Assembly: GCF_964355755.1 (NCBI RefSeq)
Contig: NC_092673.1
Location: 24,867,001-24,931,000 of the forward strand
DNA: 64,000 nt
Direction of reading: 5' to 3'
Origin: Antedon mediterranea
Lineage: Eukaryota; Echinodermata; Crinoidea; Comatulida; Antedonidae
Part shown: positions 45,858-57,200 of the stretch, piece after piece
Layout: every line of letters starts with the position of its first letter
How positions within the stretch are numbered: position 1 is the stretch's first letter
Program-made: the position numbers and the translations under genes
The notes under the pieces: generated by a model
Seen by the model: only the letters and a program-made list of their open reading frames with translations
Database searches by the model: none
What the model was told of the DNA's origin: nothing

Positions 45858-46339
45858 CAAATTAAATAGTAGGCGTAAGTAGTGATGGGTGGTGCACTAT
45901 TTTCGGGATAGGTGGTTATAACTTAGAGCATCTAGTTTTGGTGAGAAAAGTAAAAAGAAAATGAAACAATGAATCATTTTTATCAAACTGAAACGACATT
46001 CAGAAATGATTTTGATTGAAATTCGTTAAAATAAATTTAAACTTAATACACGAGTAGGAGACCACGAAAGCTGTGCCAAGCGCTCGAACGAACACTTTCA
46101 ACTACATAGGTGGAAGTGCAGCTCTCTCTTTAGTTGGCAAAACTCTGAAACGGCTTAAGAGATATAACCTAAACTCATCTTTATACACGCCATACATTGT
46201 AAAAGTTCGTTCACTGTAAACCGTTGGCCCGGTCTCTGGGTTGACTTACATTTTTCATTTACACACGTACATATGTTGTTCCACTTAAAATTAATTTATT
46301 TCACAAAGAAATAATTAGGAATACCAAAAGACCTATGTA

Positions 46340-46760
46340 TTTACAATCCACCTCTACTACACTGCCTTGAACCTGACAGCCGCCACCGCCACCTCCCCCA
46401 CCCCCAATTAAAGTTTGGCTAGAGACTAGTAGCCTACATTAGATATTGTAGATACATTACCTTGGTCCTGACGGACACCCTAAATAAAAGTTCGACTAGA
46501 GACCCCTTACCTCAACTAGCCTACATTAGTTATTGTAGATACCACCAGAAACCAATGTCATGTTATCTAGAACATTGTACGGAATGCCAAATGACCTTAC
46601 AGTACAGACAACATATACAAAGTTTGACTAGAGACCCCCTTATTGTAAGGAATACCAAATGACCTTACAGATCTATACCTACACTGCCCTTGTCCTACTG
46701 ACATCCCCTCACCCTTTCAAAATAGACACCCCTTTCCCTAACACTATATTGCAGATATAA
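46340..46760. repeat. Degenerate repeats related (inverted) to the 71-bp satellite
   Basis: GACTAGAGACCCCTTA, GTTATTGTAGATACC and GGAATACCAAATGACC recur three or four times. GTCCTGACGGACACCC and AAGTTCGACTAGAGACCCC read as the reverse complement of the satellite unit at 47051-47690. Confidence 0.5.
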
Positions 46761-47050
46761 TGATTTATACATTGTAAGGAATATAAAATGAGCTACCTAC
46801 TGTACAAACTGCCTTAGTTTTATCATCACAATTTAAATATAAGGTATACTTATATCATCTGGGCTATCCTTTGCAGGTACCAGAATATAAATACCAATAA
46901 TCCAGAAAAAAATCAAAACAGTAGCTTTAATTAAGTTTAGGTATATCAGTGCATTAACCTATTTGCAGGTTAGACTCATCAAACAAATGGAAAAAAATAG
47001 ATACAAACAATTATAAAGGGAAACAGTTTCATTTAAAATGTATTATAAGT

Positions 47051-47690
47051 GTCTAGTCGAATTTAGCGGGGTCTGCCAGGACTAAGGTAATGCATAAGGG
47101 GTCTGTAATAGACCATTCGGTATGTAGTCGAATTTAGCGGGGTCTGCCAGGACTAAGGCAATTCATACGGGGTCTGTAATAGACCATTCGGTATGTAGTC
47201 GAATTTAGCGGGGTCTGCCAGGACTAAGGCAATTCATACGGGGTCTGTAATAGACCATTCGGTATCTAGTCGAATTTAGCGGGGTCTGCCAGGACTAAGG
47301 CAATGCATAATGGGTCTGTAATAGACCATTCGGTATCTAGTCGAATTTAGCGGGGTCTGCCAGGACTAAGGCAATGCATAAGGGGGTCTTTAATAGACCA
47401 TTCGGTATCTAGTCGAATTTAGCGGGGTCTGCCAGGACTAAGGCAATTCATAAGGGGTCTGTAATAGACCATTCGGTATCTAGTCGAATTTAGCGGGGTC
47501 TGCCAGGACTAAGGCAATTCATAAGGGGGTATGTAATAGACCATTCGGTATCTAGTCGAATTTAGCGGGGTCTGCCAGGACTAAGGCAATGCATAAGGGG
47601 TCTGTAATAGACCATTCGGTATCTAGTCGAATTTAGCGAGGTCTGCCAGGACTAAGGCAATGCATAAGGGGGTCTGTAATTCGGTATTTC
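47051..47690. repeat. 71-bp satellite, nine tandem copies
   Basis: Unit TCTAGTCGAATTTAGCGGGG + TCTGCCAGGACTAAGGCAAT + GCATAAGGGGTCTGTAATAG + ACCATTCGGTA. Copies are 95% or more alike by eye. Between L15 and L16. Confidence 0.9.
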
Positions 47691-48090
47691 TCGGTATATA
47701 TGGGGTGAGGGTGTTGTCTATATTTGTAAATTGGCAGACTGCACCGTAAAATGTAACCAGCATTTACCAATACCGCGCACAATGTATCGGCGGCCACCAT
47801 ATTTTTTTAAAGATGAATTTCTGACTGACCACAGTAGTTGCTTGTAGTGCGTCATGAGAGATACGAAAGGAGGCCAACACGCACTGTTTTCGGGAACAAC
47901 CTGGCATATGGGTCGTCGATTTGTCCACAATAATATAGAATTTTATTCATGGAGAAATAAGAATTTCGTCTTGAATCAGCCTGTTGCGTTGAAAGATTGA
48001 CTCATTCTATTAGAACGGTTAATATGTCTACTCATGGGGTGAGTTTGGATGGTGGAGAATATTTCAAGATTGAAATATTGACTGCTATTG

Positions 48091-48193
48091 TAAAGCTCAC
48101 ACTATCAAACTAGTTTGACAAAAAAAAGTGTGATGTGCCCAAGTATATGGACACATCACATTTTTTCGTTTTTTGGATAGTGTAGACAGATCC
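48091..48193. mobile_element. Family a MITE, short
   Basis: TAAAGCTCACACTATCAAAC on the left, GGATAGTGTAGACAGATCC on the right, with AAAGTGTGATGTGCCC arms. Confidence 0.65.
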
Positions 48194-48263
48194 ACGAATG
48201 AATTGTTTTTTGATTCTCAAAACGTTGAAAACATTTACATTCACAATATGTATACCATTACCA

Positions 48264-48269
48264 TTTATT
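48264..48269 (-). terminator. L16 poly(A) signal candidate
   Basis: AATAAA in CGTAATAAATGGTAATGG context, about 770 bp past the L16 stop. Confidence 0.4.
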
Positions 48270-49038
48270 ACGAATACAAACAATTGAAAAATACAAAAAT
48301 GTACGTATTATATATATTCAACAACTATTGAATCAAGCTACTACCACTGTAGAAATATTATTTTATTATTAAATTATTTTACCAATTCAAATTCATGTAT
48401 TACCATATCGTAGGCCTAACTCAATAACAAATAATACACCAAAAACTGTATTGTTTGTTGAGATGTCATAAAACATTACATGGGATCGGAAGTACAAACA
48501 ACAAAAATGAATTGATAGGGATTAAACGAAAAGACGTGATAGGCTTGCTTGCTATACTATATTATATCAACTTGATTTATTCACGAGACTGAATGTACAG
48601 TACAACTCGTTCAATCAACATTGATTGTTTTTACACAAGTTCGTGATATTACGCACTAATACAACTTTTCATTTAATTGATTCCAAATTTATTTAGTCAT
48701 CAATTACGTCATAATTGCAATACAACTGATAACAAGGATCCTGCATTAAAAAGCTGTATCTTCGTTTTTTTGTAGGACCCTTTTATATAAAAACAATATA
48801 AGTAAATAGAACACCATATAAATACGAAAAAAAAGAAAGAAAACAAATTGAAATTGAAAAAAAAAAAAAAATAGCAGAATCCCTTCCACCTGGCACCTCT
48901 ATTTAGGGAACACCATACCGGTACTTCCCGCGTAAACGGGAACCCCTATTCAAATGTCTCTCTTATTCAACAGAGATGAGAGCATCATCAATATTCAGGG
49001 CATTCATAGAGTACGGTTGGTTGAGTCTTCTTATGGTC

Positions 49039-52000
49039 TTAGCATGGTCCTGTTACTGAAATATTGCAAAAAAATGTGTTTTAATGAACAAATTCATCAC
49101 TAAAAAAACTTAACATTTCTTTAAGTTTTAAGTTTATTTCTTATCGTAATTGTTACCGTAAATCTTCTAAATTTTAACCCTGGGTTATTATTCTTTAATT
49201 GTTTTTTAGGGTGGGTTACTATTAGAAGGGGGTTACTATTAGAGTAGTGGGTTACTATTACTAATCTTAAATTAGGCACCTGAAAATAGTAACCCACCCC
49301 AACTTTTCCGGTCAGCAAATCATAGCAAAATAATAAAACAGTACAGATAAACTCAAAAACACTCAATCCTCCCCACTCCCGAGATCAACATGCATTATCT
49401 CCTTGTTTTTAAAATACGGCTGCATCATAAACGACCAGTCTTCATAAATGTCATTTTGTCAATAGTTTTTGTGAATCTAATATTAACCCCGATGGGTTAC
49501 TATTAGAGTAGTGGGTTGTTATTATTATAGATTAACTTATAACGTGCGTTACTATTAGAAGGAGGGTTACTATTAGAAGGGGGGTTACTATTAGAGTGTG
49601 GGTTACTATTAGAGCGTGGGTTACTATTAGAGTGTGGGTTACTATTAGAGTGTGGGTTACTATTAGAAGGGGGGTTACTATTAGAGTGTGGGTTACTATT
49701 AGAGTGTGGGTTACTATTAGAAGGGGGGTTACTATTAGAGTGTGGGTTACTATTAGAAGGGGGGTTACTATTAGAAGGGGGGTTACTATTAGAGGGGGGT
49801 TACTATTAGAGTGTGGGTTACTATTAGAAGGGGGGTTACTATTAGAAGGGGGGTTACTATTAGAAGGTGGGTTACTATTAGAGTGTGGGTTACTATTAGA
49901 AGGGGGGTTACTATTAGAAGGGGGGTTACTATTAGAGTGTGGGTTACTATTAGAAGGGGGGTTACTATTAGAGTGTGGGTTGTTACTTTTATAGATTAAC
50001 TTATAACGTGCGTTGCTATTAGAAGGGGGTTACTATTAGAGTGTGGGTTGTTATTATTATAGATTAACTTATAACGTGCGTTGCTATTAGAAGGGGGGTT
50101 ACTATTAGAAGGGGGGTTACTATTAGAGTGTGGGTTACTATTAGAGTGTGGGTTACTATTAAAGTGTGGGTTACTATTAAAGTGTGGGTTACTATTAGAG
50201 TGTGGGTTACTATTAGAGTAGTGGATTATTATTATTATAGATTAACTTATAACGTGCGTTACTATTTCAAAGGGGGTTACTATTAGAGTGTGGGTTACTA
50301 TTAGAGTGTGGGTTACTATTAGAGTGTGGGTTACTATTAAAGTGTGGGTTACTATTAAAGTGTGGGTTACTATTAGAGTGTGGGTTACTATTAAAGTGTG
50401 GGTTACTATTAAAGTGTGGGTTACTATTAGAGTGTGGGTTACTATTAAAGTGTGGGTTACTATTAAAGTGTGGGTTACTATTAGAGTGTGGGTTACTATT
50501 AAAGTGTGGGTTACTATTAAAGTGTGGGTTACTATTAGAGTGTGGGTTACTATTAGAGTGTGGGTTACTATTAAAGTGTGGGTTACTATTAGAGTGTGGG
50601 TTACTATTAGAGTAGTGGATTATTATTATTATAGATTAACTTATAACGTGCGTTACTATTAGAAGGGGGGTTACTATTAGAGTGTGGGTTACTATTAGAG
50701 TGTGGGTAACTATTAGAGTGTGGGTTACTATTAGAAGGGGGGTTACTATTAGAGTAGTGGGTTACTATTAGAGTGTGGGTTACTATTAGAAGGGGGGTTA
50801 CTATTAGAGTGTGGGTTACTATTAGAAGGGGGGTTACTATTAGAGTAGTGGGTTACTATTAGAGTGTGGGTTACTATTAGAGTGTGGGTTACTATTAGAG
50901 TGTGGGTTACTATTAGAAGGGGGGTTACTATTAGAGTAGTGGGTTACTATTAGAGTGTGGGTTACTATTAGAGTGTGGGTTACTATTAAAGTGTGGGTTA
51001 CTATTAGAGTGTGGGTTACTATTAGAAGGAGGGTTACTATTAGAGTGTGGGTTGTTATTAGAGTAGTGGATTATTATTATTATAGATTATCTTATAACGT
51101 GCGTTACTATTAGAAGGGGGGTTACTATTAGAGTGTGGGTTATTATTAGAGTGTGGGTTACTATTAGAGTGTGGGTTACTATTAGAAGGGGGGTTACTAT
51201 TAGAGTAGTGGGTTACTATTAGAGTGTGGGTTACTATTAGAAGGGGTTACTATTAGAGTGTGGGTTACTATTAGAGTAGTGGGTTGTTATTATTATAGAT
51301 TAACTTATAACGTGCGTTACTATTAGAAGGGGGGTTACTATTAGAGTGTGGGTTACTATTAGAAGGAGGGTTACTATTAGAGTGTGGGTTACTATTAGAG
51401 TAGTGGGTTGTTATTATTATAGATTAACTTATAACGTGCGTTGCTATTAGAAGGGGGGTTACTATTAGAGTAGTGGGTTGTTATTATTATAGATTAACTT
51501 ATAACGTGCGTTACTATTAGAAGGGGGGTTACAAGAGTGTGGGTTACTATTAAAGTGTGGGTTACTATTAGAAGGGGGTTACTATTAGAGTGTGGGTTAC
51601 TATTAGAAGGAGGGTTACTATTAGAGTGTGGGTTACTATTAGAGTGTGGGTTACTATTAGAAGGGGGGTTACTATTAGAGTGTGGGTTACTATTAGAGCG
51701 TGGGTTACTATTAAAAGATTTACGGTATTGACTGCTTCTCAAAGCAGGGAAATGTAATTCTCCCTTTTCAAATAAAGTATAGTCACATCGCATCAATTTA
51801 ATTCTACATTATTCAATCAAAGAAAATGAGATACTATAATTGTTATTTATTTAAGTTGTAATGAAATAAAGCATGTATGTTATTTTTGTTTTGTTCAATC
51901 TAACAAGACCGTATCAAGGGTGAGAACGAAGCCTTTTCCTGGCGTGCCCTTTTCATTTCTTTTCGGACTAGAGATCATCAGCAATAGTAATAATTGATAA

Positions 52001-53047
52001 TGCTTAACTAGCCTATTATATTGCTTATAACGATGATGATTTATGCCTCTTTTGGTGACATAAGCTTCTATTTGTGTAAAAAAGAACCCCCTGTAGAAAC
52101 CCTGAGTATCTGCTACTATAGGCCTAAAAAGTCACTTAAAAATAGATAAAGGTATCTTACAATGACAAGAAACAGCACCGGCCCTCTTTTCCTCCAATCG
52201 CTGTATTGCTTTCTTGGCTTCGTAATTTACTATACATCTCCTCAGCGTGTCTGAAGCCCGTATCTCCGAATTAGAATAACAGATAGGCCTTTCAACATCT
52301 AGAAATATTATAATAATAATAATCATCATAACAATAACATGCCTAGAAGTATATTAATGATATTAAATAATATGCAGTAATCATAATAATAATTATATCT
52401 AAAATTTATTTTTTGTGTTTCTTTAAATTCTAATAATATTAGCATTTTATTGTCCTTACTGGTGAATCCGATCTTTAAGAAAATGTATTAATTTAAGTTT
52501 TATGATAGACTCTATTGCTGTCAAATAGCTCAATATTAATCAGTGTCGATTCATATTATACACCCCTGGGAAATGAATGCAACAAGCTCTTTGATCCTAT
52601 AATGCATTTTAATAATTTAAATTGAATAACGGTTCAGATATCAGATATTAAAACAAAAATTAGCAATCATTATTATTAAAATCAATTAATTCAAATACAA
52701 AATAAACAAAAATGTCAAACGTTTGAGCTAAAATCAAATAAGAAATTAAAGCAACATATTAGATATATTATTACATCCGTGGCTCTGTACATAGGATCTA
52801 ATAACATCTTTATTAACTACGGTATCATTTATACAGTATTCAACTCGTCTCCAACACCCCGCCAAAAACCAATCACCAACCAATACACTCGAAATTAACA
52901 ACCCACCAAAAAAAAAAAACAACCTAATAACACATAGATAAATAATAATAATTTACCTTTAGCCCGACGTTCTATAAATATATTTCCAAACACAATATAT
53001 GTGTTGATCAACAGAAAAAGCAGAGAAAATGCAGTTTTGTTACTCAT
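49039..53047 (-). CDS. L16: most divergent four-cysteine peptide gene, intact, minisatellite in intron 2
   Basis: Exons 52957-53047 (91 nt), 52161-52298 (138 nt), 49039-49055 (17 nt); 81 residues. Signal MSNKTAFSLLFLLINTYIVFG lacks the MRTR start of all others; then NIFIERRAK. Exon 2: DVERPICYSNSEIRASDTLR, RC, IVNYEAKKAIQRLEEKRAGA, VSCH; no KERNEIQ heptads. Exon 3: TGPC then stop. Framework C-x14-C-x22-C-x5-C kept exactly, as are exon phases, which argues for function. Intron 2 is 3.1 kb because of the 18-bp minisatellite. It is the outermost copy of the array. Confidence 0.75.
49205..51717. repeat. 18-bp minisatellite GGGTTACTATTAGAGTGT with higher-order blocks
   Basis: Well over 100 copies of GGGTTACTATTAGAGTGT and GGGTTACTATTAGAAGGG, broken into blocks by a recurring spacer GATTAACTTATAACGTGCGT (near 49521, 49993, 50060, 50239, 50634, 51086, 51298, 51421, 51490). 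Because 18 is a multiple of 3, frames stay open (VWVTIR or SNSNPH repeats); these are artefacts. Located in L16 intron 2. Confidence 0.9.
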
Positions 53048-53200
53048 TTCAGTCGATGCACAAAGCAATACAAAAATTGAATAAAGTAAACTTCTCAATT
53101 GAAGCAATACACTTGAAATGATTCAATGACAACTTTTTTTCAGAATCGTTTTCAAACATTATGCATAATTATTCGAATAATGTCACGTGATGTTGACGTA
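53048..53200 (-). promoter_or_regulatory. L16 upstream block with E-box
   Basis: CACGTG at 53184-53189, 137 bp before the ATG, in CATCACGTGACATTATTCGA, followed by ATTATGCATAATG and the leader. Conserved in spite of the divergent protein. Confidence 0.45.
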
Positions 53201-53436
53201 TACATTTTCAATTATCCTAAAATTGTATTTTAATCAAATGAATTTGCATATTAATCACCGTCTACATTCTAAATCAATTTTTACTACCGGTTCAGATTAT
53301 CAAAATATTATTAAAAAAGTCAATTAAAATGTCAAAAATAAATTTACACTATACGAATCAAGTTACTAAGATAAGTATTAATAACAACATCACTTACTGC
53401 AAATAATAATTATCATCTTGTAATTATGTTCTCTCG

Positions 53437-53540
53437 TAAAGCTCTGTCTACACTATCAAAGTAGTTTGACAAACAAAAGTGCTTGCCCAAATATGGTAGT
53501 GATATTACGATATCGTGTCCATATATGGGCGCATCAATCC
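53437..53540. mobile_element. Family a MITE, left part
   Basis: TAAAGCTCTGTCTACACTAT and AGTTTGACAAACAAAAGTG; the right TIR is missing. Confidence 0.6.
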
Positions 53541-53879
53541 CTATTGGGCTGCAATAGTCGTGTTACATGTTTTAATGAGTTATAATGTTGAATAAAATAT
53601 ACAGAAATATATATAATATATACGAATATACTTATTAAGATTTATAGAAGACATAATGGACATTAAAGCGGATTTTCATTGTTCTCCGTTCACATCCACC
53701 CCTCCAATGCATTATACAGGATACATAATCGGACATGAAAGAAGTTTTTTATTGTTCTTCGTTCACTATCTCCCGCTATCACCCGAAAATGCATTTATTT
53801 CCGTTCTGTCTCTCATAATTCTAATCAATAAATTATACAGGATACATAATCGGACTTCAAACTTGTCATTGTTCTTCTA

Positions 53880-54223
53880 TTAAAGATGTATTGTCCAAAA
53901 ACATGAAAAATGAAGATTAATAAAATCAGACTTTGAATAAGCCATTTTGCAGTTTTAAAAATGTTATTCACTTCCGTAGAAAAAAATCCCGAAAAAATAA
54001 TGTTTTCACTTATAAAATGACAAAATAAACGGTTAAATTCAACCAAAACCTATTGACTGGCAGCCAATTTGATTATGTTTTGCTTTAAATTCTGCTTTAA
54101 ATTACATTTTTTCAGGTACATTTTTTACGGTCCATTTTTGGTCAAAGTGATTAACTATTAGGCCTACGTGACATTAAAATGACATATTCAACAACAAACT
54201 TAAATTTGTAATACATCTTTAAC
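53880..54223. mobile_element. Family b MITE
   Basis: TTAAAGATGTATTGTCC on the left, GTAATACATCTTTAA on the right; internal GGCAGCCAATTTGATTATG. Confidence 0.75.
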
Positions 54224-57200
54224 TCGATAAATATAATACAGTGTGTTAATATTTGAAAAGAATGAATCACTAATTACAAAAAGAATTATGAATATATTAT
54301 TATTATAAAGAGTTATATTTACATATAAATTAATTTGTTCTATAGGTGGAAGTTTAAATTAAAGTTAAGATAATGCATAATGTTTCAACCTAAAACCACC
54401 GTGCTAATTTTGCTGACCACATCAATTGAGTTCACTTAAACCAAAAGAAGAAAATAAAGACATTTTTAAATGATATCCATGGATAGGCCTATCATTGTAT
54501 TGCCTTTTGTGAGGTGAGGACCATGCAGTCAAGAAACCGCATACAAACGGAGTAGCAGTAGGCCCTCCGCGGACCCACGGCAGCCAGCAATGCAGCGCCT
54601 ACCAGATCAGCACACCGGGAGATGATCCCCTACTTTTTTCCAATAATGTACCTAGTTCTTTCATTGAGGAAAATCCTCCATGGTTCTTTAACGTACACTG
54701 ACTTCAAAAGTACGGTAGGTGTTGTTTCCTCATTTTATTTGTTTTATTCATAGTCACGTCATCGGAAAAGAACAATATATAATTAAAACATCGAACAGAA
54801 TATAATAAAAATATAGAGATATTCATCTCACAACATTTTGATTGTAAACAACACAGTTCATCATAAACAATTGTTATATTATTAATTTTTCTGAAAAAAA
54901 ATTAATGCAAAGAAGCAACTCTAATGACGCAACACTTACTTCCGATAAATTATCGCGTAATTATAATATTTAACGATTTCTCCCATACCAGATGCAATGT
55001 TGTAGTGTCCTTTAATAGCACCGCTTTTTGCATTTATTAAGCGGTTTAAAGACGCTTAAGCAAATAAAACGTTGAAAAGAATTAATAAAGGAATTGAAAC
55101 TGACGCTCATGGCGCTCATGAACAAATACAAGATAGGCCTAACAACAGTTTTGAATGCATGCAAAAATGGTGATTTATCCTCGTAAAAATATTGGTAGCG
55201 GCAGAGAAAAACATGATTGGTTTTTTTGTCTTATCGTGTGTCGCTCAATTCCTACACATCCCTTGTTATTCTTTGGAAGACTGTCACGAACTCGGAGTGG
55301 TTGAAAATACTTTAGGAACTCCCTTGTGACATAAAAGTATACACAAAAAATCCACAAAGTTGTGAAATAACTCAAAACAAAGCTTTAATTTCAATCAACT
55401 TCAACTTTCAACAATCCAGTAAGCACTTTAAACAACAGCTTCACAATAACCTTTACAATCTAATATCCAACCTTCTTCAAAATAAATGCTTCAATCAAAA
55501 ATCCTTCTCCCTCCTTACAAGAATTGTCATACTTCCCCTTATATACAATATGTTCATAACCTTCTAGATCATTCCTTATACTTCTTATATTCTATTGGAT
55601 TACAGTTTCTATTAATAGCACTTCTGAAATGTTTCTGATTGTTGTTATATTAATTATACATGGTTTTTTAAATCTAAACATACTCTTATCCTAGAATGTT
55701 CATTTATATACTATATTACTGTATATGTTAGGAATGGTAATTTATTACAACGATACGAACTAAGGGCGCACTGAAGTACTAAAGATGTTTTTTCACGCTG
55801 CTGCTCTAGCCCGCTACGTCCCATTAGGACTACTCAATCAGAAGCTAGAGCAAGCAGCAATTATAGTTCTAAGGACGACAGTTTTGCGAAAATGGAAACT
55901 CCACTATAATTTATTGATTCCAGCTGCTACAGTAGACCCAAAAAAATGTCATGCTAAAATTACAAATCCCAAAGCATTTCTGGTATATTCACTGTCACAT
56001 ATTCATTGAATTATTATCGAAACAGTCAATTAAAGTTTGTGTTTGTAATAGGATACTTCACACTTGAAATGTCTAGGGTGATGAAGTGACCCCAGACTTG
56101 ACCTTAGTAATAAAATTAACTAAAGTGACAGAAATTGAGTATTCACTTCTGTAACAACAAAATAATATTTATTCACATATAAAACGAGAAAAGAAACCCC
56201 AAAACCATTGTCTGACAGACAATTTAAGTATTTGTTGCTTTAAATTACATTTTTCAGGTAAAATAACTATTATGTGAAAATAAAATGATGACATATTCAA
56301 AAACATTTGAAATAAAAAATATTTTTCAATAAGCGAGCAGCAGAAATATTTCTTGTTCTATTTTATCCCAGGTCCTGGTCTCCCGCGTAAACTTTATCAT
56401 GAAGGTAAAAGATATATGTTTGTGATACAGAATCAAAAGAATCATCTGGATCTAGAATATGCGAAATTGGGTCCGACGACTTGGCAAAAATTTACAAACC
56501 AATCACAAATGAAATTAAAATGATGCCATCGGTCAAGATCGTCGCAAATTGAATACTCCTTTGACTCTGACGGACTACTCCATGCTTACTTTTAAAGTTA
56601 TAAAATGAAATATGTATATTAGTCTGTGTATTATATTATTATGTAAACAAATATTTAATCTCGGTATAACGTATTAATTTTTTTTTAATCAGAAAAGCTT
56701 TGTTAAAACACTGCCGCAGATAAAACAGTTTAAAAATACGTAATGAAACGGTTAAAACAATAGAAAAGTACAGTACAATATTTATAAAATATAATCTATA
56801 TATAAATTATGGTTAATTCTGACATAGGCGAGCACAATGCAAAAACTTCGGTACAAATCTCCGCCTTGGATACCTACCTTATCTATCTCAGATGTACCGC
56901 GAAACGTAGATTTGATAACATTAGTTTTCACATCGACGCTATTGTTCCATATTTCTATCTTAGGAAGATATTATAAAGAGTTTTTTAATACAATTTATGA
57001 TTTCAACAGTAGATTTTCAACTCAATTTCAATTCTTCGCGGGTAAAGTAATTCCGGGTTCACCTTGCAACAACCTGGTTTCAACTATTTTCTCTCTTTTA
57101 TACACAAGGGAGCAGTTAAAATAATAGATTTAACCCTAAAGGTGGCTGGAAACAGGCACTTTCCATCAATCAATACAGTGTCCCTTTGGAAGAAGGAAGA

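Noticed and set aside
49596-50662. VWVTIR/LLLEGG repeat proteins of up to 132 aa
   Set aside because: Product of an 18-bp minisatellite, a multiple of three, inside an intron of a minus-strand gene.
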